Shown piece after piece: positions 18,007-26,021 of a stretch of 64,000 nt of DNA. The stretch comes from Thermoflexibacter ruber (GTDB lineage: Bacteria > Bacteroidota > Bacteroidia > Cytophagales > Thermoflexibacteraceae): assembly GCF_900113045.1 (NCBI RefSeq), contig NZ_FONY01000019.1, positions 32,722-96,721 of the forward strand, given 5' to 3'. Positions within the stretch are counted from its first letter, which is position 1, and each line of letters begins with the position of its first letter. The notes beneath the pieces are model-generated. The model had not been told where the DNA came from. It saw only the letters and a list, made by a program, of their open reading frames with translations, and made no database searches. The position numbers and the translations under genes were made by a program.

Positions 18007-19203
18007 TTACTTTTGCAAAACCTCTTGGAGAATAGTATCCATTTTTTGAATGATATTTTTCAAGTCCTCTTCCGTCCAAGTAATACGAATCCCTACAGAA
18101 ATCAACCTACTTATAATCAAATCAGACTGAGGAAGTTGTAAGTTGCGATAATCTTGGCGACTTCCTAAGATTTCTATGGGAAGTTTGGCTACTGTTTTCA
18201 TTTCTCTGAGGTGTTCCCAATTCCTAATGTAGTGATAGTTGTTGTCAAACCAATAGTTTACTCCTATCCCCGCTTTGGCAAACTCTCTTGCCGTAGTCCG
18301 TGCCAAATCTTCATTAGGCATAAAGAAAGAAAGGAAAGTGGCTGAGTCGCCCTCTGGGTCTGGGAGAAAACGGAATGTTATTTCAGGATATTTTTTCAAA
18401 GCCTCTTTCAATACTTTTTTATTAGCTTTTTTCCGCTCTAAAATATAGTTGATTTTGCGAAGTTGTGCCAGACCAACTGCAGCATGTAACTCACTGATTC
18501 TGTAATTGAACCCTAAAATAGGGTGCTTTTCCATACCTCTGTTATCACCTATGTGGTCGTGTCCATGGTCAGAGTACATATCTGCATTTTTATACAACTG
18601 CTCGTCATTGGTAACTATGGCGCCTCCTTCACCTGCCGTGATAATTTTGAAAAAATCAAAAGAATAAGCCCCCATTATGCCAAGTGTTCCCAGCATTTTA
18701 CCTTTGTAGGAAGCCCCCAAAGCCTGAGCAGAATCTTCTATAAGCATGATATTGTGTTCTTTGCAAAGTGCAATAATCTCGTCCATGCGAGCCATTGCCC
18801 CGCACATCTGTACCAATACCACTGCTTTGGTCTTAGGCGTTATAGCGGCTCTGATACCTTCTGGACTTAGGCAAAGCGTATCGTCTATTTCTGCAAATAC
18901 GGGCAAGGCACCATTCAAGAGCGCACCTTCTATGGTAGCAATGTAGGTAAAAGCAGGCACTATGACCTCATCGCCAGTCCCTATTCCACAAGCCGCCATC
19001 ATCGTAGCTACGGCAGTCGAGCCACTTGATACTACGTGAGCATGTTTTGCACCTACAAAATTAGCTAATTCGTGTTCGAACTCCCTTGCTTTCCAAATTC
19101 CTTTGCGTTGTTGGTCGTGGTTATAGCGAAACATAATGCCTGTTTCTAACACGTCCATAACCTCTTTGCGTTCTTCAGCACCAAATAATTCTGAACCTGG
19201 CAT
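18007..19203 (-). CDS. DegT/DnrJ/EryC1/StrS aminotransferase, KdnA-like (8-amino-Kdo synthesis candidate)
   Basis: This is a 398-residue PLP sugar aminotransferase. The cofactor lysine is K186 (SFDFFKIITAGEGGAI), the pyridine-nitrogen Asp is D157 (LIEDSAQALGA), and the phosphate loop is SSGSTAV (59-65). The N-terminus MPGSELFGAEE and the FRYN and CLSPEGI segments resemble, from memory, the Shewanella KdnA transaminase, which makes 8-amino-3,8-dideoxy-manno-octulosonate for LPS. That specific function is an inference. The KdnB oxidoreductase partner is not adjacent. Otherwise it would be a generic amino-sugar transaminase for surface polysaccharide. The start ATG gives the expected family N-terminus. 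Confidence 0.85.
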   Translation of the reverse strand: MPGSELFGAEERKEVMDVLETGIMFRYNHDQQRKGIWKAREFEHELANFVGAKHAHVVSSGSTAVATMMAACGIGTGDEVIVPAFTYIATIEGALLNGALPVFAEIDDTLCLSPEGIRAAITPKTKAVVLVQMCGAMARMDEIIALCKEHNIMLIEDSAQALGASYKGKMLGTLGIMGAYSFDFFKIITAGEGGAIVTNDEQLYKNADMYSDHGHDHIGDNRGMEKHPILGFNYRISELHAAVGLAQLRKINYILERKKANKKVLKEALKKYPEITFRFLPDPEGDSATFLSFFMPNEDLARTTAREFAKAGIGVNYWFDNNYHYIRNWEHLREMKTVAKLPIEILGSRQDYRNLQLPQSDLIISRLISVGIRITWTEEDLKNIIQKMDTILQEVLQK

Positions 19204-19413
19204 ATATTTTTATTAAGATTGAAATTTAAAAAATAGTTAAGCTATCATTTCAGATTTAATCAGCTAAATCCAAAATTTAGACTGCAAAAGTAAAAAATAC
19301 TAAGCTAATCCCCTCATTTGCCAATGAGATTTTCTCCAACCTCTTTATTTTCTTCCTTATCTTTTTGTTTTTCCTTTGAGAATCAACTAAATTTGTCAAG
19401 CCAAATTAATGAT

Positions 19414-19914
19414 ATGTTTAGAGCCAAATACATAGAATTAGGTTTATTGTTCTTGTTCATTTCTATTTTGCTATGGTCTTGCAAGTTGCAAGAGCAGGTC
19501 AAGAGATATGACAACCCAACTGCTCAGATTTTACAAGGGGTAGAAATTCCCGCTGGGAAAAAACTTTTTTTCACAAGCGGAATCGTAGCCCCGCTATTAG
19601 ATAGTACAAGCACAGACCCTTATAAGCGATATGGGGATACTTATACGCAGAGTATCAATACTATGAAACGCATTGAGGACATACTCATTAAAGCAGGATT
19701 AGGTTTGAAAGATGTGGTTTTTTTGCGGATTTATATAGCTCCAGACCCAAATAAAAACAAGGAATTTGATTTTGCGGCATGGTTCAGAGCCTATCAGGTA
19801 TTTTTTAATAATGCACAAAACCCTGTCAAAGTAGCACGCACTACGCTTGCCACAGCTGCTCTTGCACGTCCCGAGTTGCTCGTAGAAATAGAAGCGGTGG
19901 CGGTTTATCCTTAA
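19414..19914 (+). CDS. RidA/YjgF family protein with lipoprotein signal
   Basis: The Rid family includes enamine/imine deaminases. I choose the ATG at 19414 rather than the in-frame ATG at 19318, because it gives a proper lipoprotein signal (YIELGLLFLFISILLWSC) with Cys 24, and the 32 extra residues look non-coding. The 166-residue product then has the Rid fold pattern: GVEIPAGKKLFFTSGIVAP, TMKRIEDILIKAGLGLKDVVFLRIYIA, and the C-terminal ARTTLATAALARPELLVEIEAVAVYP. The catalytic Arg in the ART segment is present. Export as a lipoprotein is unusual for this family. Substrate unknown. Confidence 0.8.
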   Translation: MFRAKYIELGLLFLFISILLWSCKLQEQVKRYDNPTAQILQGVEIPAGKKLFFTSGIVAPLLDSTSTDPYKRYGDTYTQSINTMKRIEDILIKAGLGLKDVVFLRIYIAPDPNKNKEFDFAAWFRAYQVFFNNAQNPVKVARTTLATAALARPELLVEIEAVAVYP

Positions 19915-20129
19915 ATTTTTTTGTATTAAATTTAGTATAGTATAGCACTTTAAAAAGTTTCTGTTGTTAAAAAATCAAATTTCTTCACCAGCCACTTACT
20001 TTGTGCATTTTTGGTTAAATATTTGATTGCATGAAGCTAATTGAAACAAAAACCAGTATATTAAGTTTCATTTTTATCGGAATAAACTCATTCAAAGCAT
20101 TTGCATACAACTATTAGTTAATAATAAAG

Positions 20130-20831
20130 ATGAATCATTTTCTATCCATTGGGAAAAAATATTTTTTGATAATGTTGATGACAGTCTGTTTGTTTTCCTA
20201 TGCTTGGGGACAGACGGCGGAATGGACGAAAGACCCTTTGAAAAAACCTGATTTGTGGGCTAAGGTAGAAAAAGACCCTACTGACTCAGCAGCATGGGTA
20301 AGCTACTATGGCAAAGAGTGGACGGCAATGACAAGAGAAGAAATAGAAAAAGTAACTTCTTGGAAATTTCAAGTGATGTTGAGCATTTTGGCAAAACATG
20401 AGTCTTTTATTGGTTTTGCTGTCAATCCAAAGGAAATGGCGGAGGATTTTTATATAGATGATGCGGCGTTCAAAGAAATCATGAGCAACGTCAGTGGAGA
20501 AAAACCAAGCACCGCAAGCAGCCCTACAACTACCAAAAAAGTAAATAAAGCGATGATGCGTAAGGACTTAGCAAGTATTGAAGCTATCATCTTAGCCGAA
20601 GATGTGAAGTTTACAGAGCTAAAGAAAAATGTACGCGCTAATTTTACAGTCATAGAAGATTATTATAAAAATATTTTTAAGGAGTTCGGCATAGAGTATG
20701 TTTACTACAAAGTAAAATATCCTGATAACAGCTACCCAGAAGTAAAGTGGGTAGAAGACCAAGACAAAAAGCTTCAAAAACTCAAGCAAGACCAAATCGC
20801 AGAGTTAAGAAAAAAATACATGGCTAAATAA
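20130..20831 (+). CDS. Secreted protein of unknown function
   Basis: I do not recognise this 233-residue protein. It has a clear signal peptide (YFLIMLMTVCLFSYAWGQ, cleavage near residue 28). The mature region is highly charged and helical, with tryptophans early on (AEWTKDPLKKPDLWAKVEKDPTDSAAWVSYYGKEW), a Ser/Thr-rich linker (STASSPTTTKK) near the middle and a Lys-rich coiled-coil-like C-terminus. A hairpin terminator follows. It is probably periplasmic or surface-located. The interval 19915-20129 before it shows no clear promoter. Confidence 0.75.
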   Translation: MNHFLSIGKKYFLIMLMTVCLFSYAWGQTAEWTKDPLKKPDLWAKVEKDPTDSAAWVSYYGKEWTAMTREEIEKVTSWKFQVMLSILAKHESFIGFAVNPKEMAEDFYIDDAAFKEIMSNVSGEKPSTASSPTTTKKVNKAMMRKDLASIEAIILAEDVKFTELKKNVRANFTVIEDYYKNIFKEFGIEYVYYKVKYPDNSYPEVKWVEDQDKKLQKLKQDQIAELRKKYMAK

Positions 20832-20861
20832 AAAAGCTGAAAAATTTCATAATCTCATTAG

Positions 20862-20905
20862 AAAGAGGTGAATGCTTATTCTTTCCCAACTTTTGCCTCT
20901 TTTTA
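20862..20905 (+). terminator. Probable terminator after the secreted protein gene
   Basis: AAAGAGG (20862-20868) and CCTCTTT (20896-20902) can pair around a long loop and are followed by TTT. It lies 31 bases after the stop. The large loop makes it moderate evidence. Confidence 0.4.
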
Positions 20906-21053
20906 GTGTTATCTAAGCAGTACCCTTCTACTTCTTATGCTTTATATCACTTTGCTGTGAATAAGTTTTTTAAAATTAGACCAATTATCCTTGCCTACGA
21001 TAATAAAGATGAGTACGTTTATGATGTAGGTAAGCAATCTAAGATACCAAACT

Positions 21054-23039
21054 ATGGAGAAGGATAGTGATTTTCTGACTCAACATGATTTCCTTAAAGA
21101 TACATTTTTCTTACACTATTTTCAGAATACCAGCGATTTAGTCCTTGTCATAGAAGCTGAAAGTTTACAAATACTATCTTGCAATCCGCGTACCTTAGAA
21201 GTCTTAGGAGCAGAAAGAGAAGAAGAAATCGTAGGGACAAATCTTTTGCAATGGATAGTCAAGAAAAATAATGATAAGTACGAAATAGAAAAAAATCTGT
21301 TGGGTACGCATACAGAAGCAATTAGATTAGTTACTATTACGGGACATAAATTTAAAGCTAAACTCACTTTTAGGTATTGCCAACAAGTTGGGCAGAACTT
21401 TTATTTATGCATTATTTATGATAATAGCTACAATAAAAAGTTAAACTACCTTTTACAAGAAACTCAACAAATAGCGCGCATTGGCTCTTGGGAATATGAT
21501 TTAATTACCAACAAACTTTTCTGCACAGGAATTGCTCGCTTGCTCAATCACTCAGCCCATGATTTGATTTTTAGTAGAAATCAACTTTTTGCTTGCTTTT
21601 CTTCTGAAAACCGCCGCTTGCTTTGGCAAACTGTTCAAGAAACTATCCAACAGAAAGCACCTTTTGATATAGAACTAAAAACAATATTATCTTATCCCCA
21701 TGCACAATGGGTAAGAATCACAGGGCGACTGATTACTCGTCATAGCAAAACCATCAAACTTATTGGCACTGTGCAAGATATTACCGCACAAAAGTTTAAT
21801 GAAATACAGCTCACAGAATCGCATAAGCAAATACAAGAGGCTAAAAAAATGACAGATAAAATGGCTCAGACCAAATCACAGTTCTTGTCTAATATGAGCC
21901 ATGAAATACGCACACCCTTGAATGCTATTGTGTCAATAGCCCATTTGCTTCTCGAGGAGAAGCCTAAAAAAAGCCAAATTAAAAAAATTCAAACTTTGCA
22001 ATTTGCCGCCAATAATTTAGTCAGGTTGATGAATGATGTTTTGGATTTTGCTAAAATAGAGGCAGGAAAAGTAGTATTTGAAAAAATCCCCTTTGATATA
22101 AGAGCATTAGTGGACAACTTACTAAAATTTTTTATCTTTTCTAACAAAAAAACTAAACAACTTACTATCCAAGCTATGATAGAGCCTGCTGTTCCTACGA
22201 TGCTCATTGGAGATTCTGTCAGGCTGAATCAGATTTTGACTAACCTACTCAGCAATGCATGTAAGTTTACAGAACAAGGAAGTATAACTCTCTCTATCAA
22301 AGTATTAACTCATGCCCAAGAGGCGGTGAAGTTATTATTTACCGTAGATGATACAGGCATAGGAATCCCAGCTGATAAGTTAGATACTATTTTTGAAGTA
22401 TTCACACAAGCAAGTGCAGATACTACACGCAAATATGGTGGCACAGGTTTGGGCTTGGCGATTACAAAAAACTTAGTTGAGCAGCAAGGTGGTAAAATCA
22501 GAGTAGCCAGCGAGGTAGGCAAAGGGACATCATTTGCCTTTGACCTTAGCTTTGGGAAAGTCCAAAGTGAAGCTAAAAACATAGATAATCAGGGCAATGA
22601 AAGCAAATTATTAGAAAAAATCAAGTCAGAGGTGTGCTTGCTGTTGGTAGAGGACAATGAAGTAAATCAGTTTGTAGCGATGCGATTTTTTAAACAATGG
22701 GGAATCAAATATGACCTTGCTCGGGATAGCCAAGAGGCGATTGCCAAAATACAATCAAAAAAATATGATTTAGTCCTCATGGATATTCACCTTCCCGATG
22801 AGGATGGTTTTGAAATAACGAAGAAGATAAGGAGAATAGAAGAAGAATATTTCCAGCATATTCCAATTATTGCACTCACGGCTTCTGTCATGGATAGAGT
22901 AAACGAAAGAACCAAAGAAGCAGGCATGGATGACTTTTTGTTAAAACCTTTTAATCCCTCAGATTTGCATCAAAAAATCATTCAATATGCTATAAAATTT
23001 AAAAATTTATTAACTTTCGAGCCAGATAAGTTTAGCTAA
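21054..23039 (+). CDS. Hybrid sensor histidine kinase/response regulator (PAS-PAS-HisKA-HATPase-REC)
   Basis: The 661-residue protein appears soluble: no membrane helix is visible. Two PAS-type sensor domains occupy about residues 22-125 and 132-245 (IGSWEYDLITNKLF). HisKA has phospho-accepting H283 (MSHEIRTPLNAI). The HATPase domain shows the N box (NLLSNACKFT), G1 (DDTGIGIP) and G2 (GGTGLGL). A receiver domain at about 525-645 has acidic residues in VEDNEVNQF, phospho-acceptor D577, T609 and K631. The next gene, 5 bases downstream, is an Hpt-like protein, so this is a phosphorelay cassette. The signal is unknown; a soluble PAS sensor suggests cytoplasmic redox or small-molecule sensing (inference). 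Confidence 0.93.
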   Translation: MEKDSDFLTQHDFLKDTFFLHYFQNTSDLVLVIEAESLQILSCNPRTLEVLGAEREEEIVGTNLLQWIVKKNNDKYEIEKNLLGTHTEAIRLVTITGHKFKAKLTFRYCQQVGQNFYLCIIYDNSYNKKLNYLLQETQQIARIGSWEYDLITNKLFCTGIARLLNHSAHDLIFSRNQLFACFSSENRRLLWQTVQETIQQKAPFDIELKTILSYPHAQWVRITGRLITRHSKTIKLIGTVQDITAQKFNEIQLTESHKQIQEAKKMTDKMAQTKSQFLSNMSHEIRTPLNAIVSIAHLLLEEKPKKSQIKKIQTLQFAANNLVRLMNDVLDFAKIEAGKVVFEKIPFDIRALVDNLLKFFIFSNKKTKQLTIQAMIEPAVPTMLIGDSVRLNQILTNLLSNACKFTEQGSITLSIKVLTHAQEAVKLLFTVDDTGIGIPADKLDTIFEVFTQASADTTRKYGGTGLGLAITKNLVEQQGGKIRVASEVGKGTSFAFDLSFGKVQSEAKNIDNQGNESKLLEKIKSEVCLLLVEDNEVNQFVAMRFFKQWGIKYDLARDSQEAIAKIQSKKYDLVLMDIHLPDEDGFEITKKIRRIEEEYFQHIPIIALTASVMDRVNERTKEAGMDDFLLKPFNPSDLHQKIIQYAIKFKNLLTFEPDKFS

Positions 23040-23044
23040 AAAAT

Positions 23045-23383
23045 ATGCAAATAAATTTCGATAATTTTGACAAACTAACTATGGGCGATGCAGACTTTGC
23101 GCGTGATTTGCTCCAAATTTATATCAACGAATTGCAAAATTATATCAAAGAAGTAGAGGAATTTCTCACAGATAAAGATTTGCCAAAGTTTCGTCTAAGA
23201 AATCATGACCTTCGCACCATTGTCAAAACGCTCTCTTTGGACGGCGTTCAGGAACTCCAAGAAAAAATGAAGGCTTCTGTTTCAAGGAATGCCCCACAAG
23301 AGCAGTTAGAAGCCCAAGGAATACAGATGAAAAGTCTGCTTGCTCAAGCTATTGAGGCACTGAACGTTAAGTTAGCAAATTAA
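23045..23383 (+). CDS. Degenerate Hpt-like phosphotransfer protein
   Basis: The 112-residue all-helical protein resembles an Hpt domain (helices DADFARDLLQIYINELQNYIKEVEEFL, then DLPKFRLRNHDLRTIVKTL). H54 sits where the phospho-accepting His of the HxLKG motif belongs, but the motif reads HDLRT, so the conserved Lys-Gly is lost. It starts 5 bases after the hybrid kinase stop and must be cotranscribed with it. It should relay phosphate from the kinase receiver to a downstream regulator, or, if H54 is inactive, act as a docking protein. Confidence 0.75.
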   Translation: MQINFDNFDKLTMGDADFARDLLQIYINELQNYIKEVEEFLTDKDLPKFRLRNHDLRTIVKTLSLDGVQELQEKMKASVSRNAPQEQLEAQGIQMKSLLAQAIEALNVKLAN

Positions 23384-24378
23384 TTAGACTTTTTTACCAA
23401 TAGGCTAAGCAAAAGGCAAATAGAACCTACTACTATCCACAAGATAACCTGAGAGTTATGGGACATAAAAGCAAAAAACTTTGCTGCGTTTTCTCCTATG
23501 CCATAAGTTTCTAAGGTCTTGGAAATGAGATAATGATAAACCCCTATACCGCCTTGTACGGGAGCGACTATAGCTACTCCAGACATTGCCAAACCTGCTA
23601 AGGCGCAGTAAATATCTAAGCCAGAGGTTTCTGTGAGTGCAAAAAATAATACATAGAAGGTAACAAGATACAAGAACCAAATCGCAAAGGTATGTACGAA
23701 AAATAGTACTCTATCCTGCTTATCAAGTTTCAACACACTCATAAAGCCATCCCGCAAACCCAAAAGAATCCAAACAATTTTTTTGTAAATATCTAATGCT
23801 TGAATTTTTTTCTTGAAAAACGTCCAAATTCCTAAAGCAATTAGACTACCTATCAGCACTATGCCCAGTAAAATCCATTTAAGATTGCTTGCTTCCTGTG
23901 TTTGACCTTGGTTAAATATGTCATTTAACACACTTTCTAATTTGTCAAACTCTAAAAAGATAGTAAGTAAAGTAACAATAACCAAGCAAATAAAGTCTAT
24001 GGCTCTCTCTGCAATGACTGTCCCAAAAGATTGTTGGAAAGGAATAGAATTGGTACGTTGGAGAATAGTACAACGCGTAACCTCTCCCATGCGTGGAAGG
24101 ATAAAATTAGCAAGATACCCTACCATTACTGCCAAAAAAGGGCGATAAATACCTACTTGAAAGCCCAAAGGCTTAAACATCAAACTCCAACGCCATGCAC
24201 GCCCTACATGGCTAAGCAAAGACAGACTCATGGACAGGGCTATCCATTGCCATTTAGTGGCTAATAAGTCGCTAAACATCTTGCCTAAGTCTTGTCCTTG
24301 ATAGATATAAGCAAAAATGGCAATAGCAATGAGAAAGGAAATACTATACTTTAAAATAGATAAAAAGTTGATTTTCAT
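23380..24378 (-). CDS. LPG synthase TM-domain/UPF0104-type membrane protein (flippase-like)
   Basis: I take the ATG at 24378 as start. The frame extends to 24573, but those 65 extra residues would overlap the next gene and are not hydrophobic. The 332-residue product is polytopic: about eight helices, beginning FLSILKYSISFLIAIAIFAYIY. It carries the family's LSLLSHVGRAWRW, GYLANFILPRMGEVTRC and CALAGLAMSGVAIVAPVQGGIGVYHYL segments. It matches the lysylphosphatidylglycerol synthase transmembrane/AglD family, whose members flip or aid transfer of lipids or lipid-linked sugars. It ends 4 bases into the convergent Hpt gene and starts 52 bases after the mutase stop, so it is likely cotranscribed with it. 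Confidence 0.83.
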   Translation of the reverse strand: MKINFLSILKYSISFLIAIAIFAYIYQGQDLGKMFSDLLATKWQWIALSMSLSLLSHVGRAWRWSLMFKPLGFQVGIYRPFLAVMVGYLANFILPRMGEVTRCTILQRTNSIPFQQSFGTVIAERAIDFICLVIVTLLTIFLEFDKLESVLNDIFNQGQTQEASNLKWILLGIVLIGSLIALGIWTFFKKKIQALDIYKKIVWILLGLRDGFMSVLKLDKQDRVLFFVHTFAIWFLYLVTFYVLFFALTETSGLDIYCALAGLAMSGVAIVAPVQGGIGVYHYLISKTLETYGIGENAAKFFAFMSHNSQVILWIVVGSICLLLSLLVKKSN

Positions 24379-24430
24379 TATAATTTGTTGTTTTGTATTA
24401 CTATGTTTCTCACCACTACTATTCATCTTT

Positions 24431-25819
24431 CTACTTTTCTGTAATAACTTCCTTGATGTCCATAATGATTTTCCTTGCCAAAGCATCTGCGGTAACTTGG
24501 GATTCAGATTCGGCATAGATGCGAATAATAGGTTCGGTATTAGACTTTCGCAAGTGAACCCACTCTCTTTCAAACTCTATTTTTACTCCGTCTATGGAGT
24601 TAATGGGCTGTTTTTGGTAACGTTCTTTGATTTTTTCTAAAATCAAATCTACGTTGATGTCAGGAGTAAGTTCTATTTTGTTTTTAGAAATATGGTAACT
24701 GGGATAAGTTGCCCTTAACATTTTGGCAGATTTGCCTGACTTAGCCAAGTAAGTAAGGAATAAGGCAACGCCAACCAAGGCATCTCTGCCGTAATGAAGT
24801 TCGGGTAGGATTATCCCGCCGTTGCCTTCGCCTCCTATGACAGCACTGTTAGCTTTCATTGCGGTTACTACATTTACTTCGCCTACTGCGGCAGCGATGT
24901 AGTTTCCTCCTCTTTTTAGAGTAACATCTTGCAAGGCTCTGGTAGAGGATAGATTGGAAACTGTATTACCTGTTTTATTTTGGAGTACATAGTCCGCTAC
25001 CGAAACCAAAGTGTATTCTTCGCCAAAGGGCGTACCATCTTCACAAATAAATGCTAAGCGGTCTGCATCTGGGTCGACCACAATGCCTAAATCATAATCT
25101 CCGTCCTCGATTTCCGAACAAATCAGGTTCAAATGCTCAGGAAGAGGCTCTGGGTTGTGAGGGAACTGTCCATTGGGTTCGCAAAAGAGTTCGTGTATTT
25201 TTTTGACACCCAACGCTTTTAGCAATGCAGGAATGGCAATTCCTCCTACAGAATTTACAGCATCAACTACAATATAAAAATCTCTTTGCTCTATGGCAGC
25301 TTTGTCGACCAAAGGCAATTTTAATATAGCCTCAATGTGTTTTTGCAAATAAGTATCATCTTTCCTATATTTCCCCAACGCGCCTACTTTTGCAAACTCG
25401 AAATCCTCTTTTTCTGCTATTTCTAATATTTTTTCTCCGTCTTCTGCACTGAGAAACTCTCCTTGGGCATTGACAAATTTCAAGGCGTTCCACTGCACGG
25501 GATTATGACTTGCGCTAATGATGATACCCCCGCCTGCTTCTTCCATGACTACCGCCATCTCTACAGTAGGTGTACTTGCCAACCCCAAATCAACTACATC
25601 TATTCCCAGTCCTTGCAATGTACCAGCAACTAAATTGCTTACCATTTCTCCTGATTGGCGGGCATCTCTGCCTATGACTATCTTTTCAATTTTGCTGGTT
25701 TGTAAGACCCAACTCCCAAACGCAGAAGTAAATTTGACAATATCAATAGGAGTAAGGGCATCGCCTACTTTACCCCCAAGTGTACCTCTAATACCAGAGA
25801 TAGATTTAATTAATGACAT
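24431..25819 (-). CDS. glmM: Phosphoglucosamine mutase-type phosphohexomutase
   Basis: The 462-residue alpha-D-phosphohexomutase interconverts sugar 6- and 1-phosphates. The active-site serine loop is IISASHNPVQWNAL with S104. The metal-binding loop VVDPDADRLAF has D249, D251 and D253. The sugar-binding loop is GGEGNGGII, and the C-terminal phosphate-binding RKSNTEPIIRIYAES is present. The short length and GEGNGG loop favour GlmM (glucosamine-6-P to glucosamine-1-P, for peptidoglycan and LPS). Phosphoglucomutase/phosphomannomutase activity cannot be excluded. It is first gene of a probable two-gene operon with the flippase-like gene. Confidence 0.87.
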   Translation of the reverse strand: MSLIKSISGIRGTLGGKVGDALTPIDIVKFTSAFGSWVLQTSKIEKIVIGRDARQSGEMVSNLVAGTLQGLGIDVVDLGLASTPTVEMAVVMEEAGGGIIISASHNPVQWNALKFVNAQGEFLSAEDGEKILEIAEKEDFEFAKVGALGKYRKDDTYLQKHIEAILKLPLVDKAAIEQRDFYIVVDAVNSVGGIAIPALLKALGVKKIHELFCEPNGQFPHNPEPLPEHLNLICSEIEDGDYDLGIVVDPDADRLAFICEDGTPFGEEYTLVSVADYVLQNKTGNTVSNLSSTRALQDVTLKRGGNYIAAAVGEVNVVTAMKANSAVIGGEGNGGIILPELHYGRDALVGVALFLTYLAKSGKSAKMLRATYPSYHISKNKIELTPDINVDLILEKIKERYQKQPINSIDGVKIEFEREWVHLRKSNTEPIIRIYAESESQVTADALARKIIMDIKEVITEK

Positions 25820-25960
25820 GAAGAAAGTTGATTAGTAAAGAAAAAGTTTTTTAGGTTTTTATCAAATTAATTATTTGAACGATAAAAATTAATAAAATCT
25901 CAAGCATTTGAAAAACAGCGATTAGTAAAAGTACTTACCTCTGTGTTATCAAATGAATTA

Positions 25961-25991
25961 CAAAATTAGCAAAATAAGTTAGTATATGCAA
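25961..25991 (-). promoter_or_regulatory. Bacteroidota promoter for glmM-like gene
   Basis: On the minus strand, TTG (25991-25989), exactly 20 nt, then TAATTTTG (25968-25961) matches the TTG/TAnnTTTG consensus. It lies about 140 bases upstream of the start codon, giving a long 5' leader (25820-25955) in which I see no known riboswitch. Confidence 0.6.
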
Positions 25992-26021
25992 GAAATGCTC
26001 TGTCCTTAGATTTTTAAATTG

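Noticed and set aside
24379-24573. N-terminal extension of the flippase-like protein
   Set aside because: It would overlap the glmM-like gene by 143 bases and encodes a non-hydrophobic, uncharacteristic stretch. The ATG at 24378 gives the expected family start.
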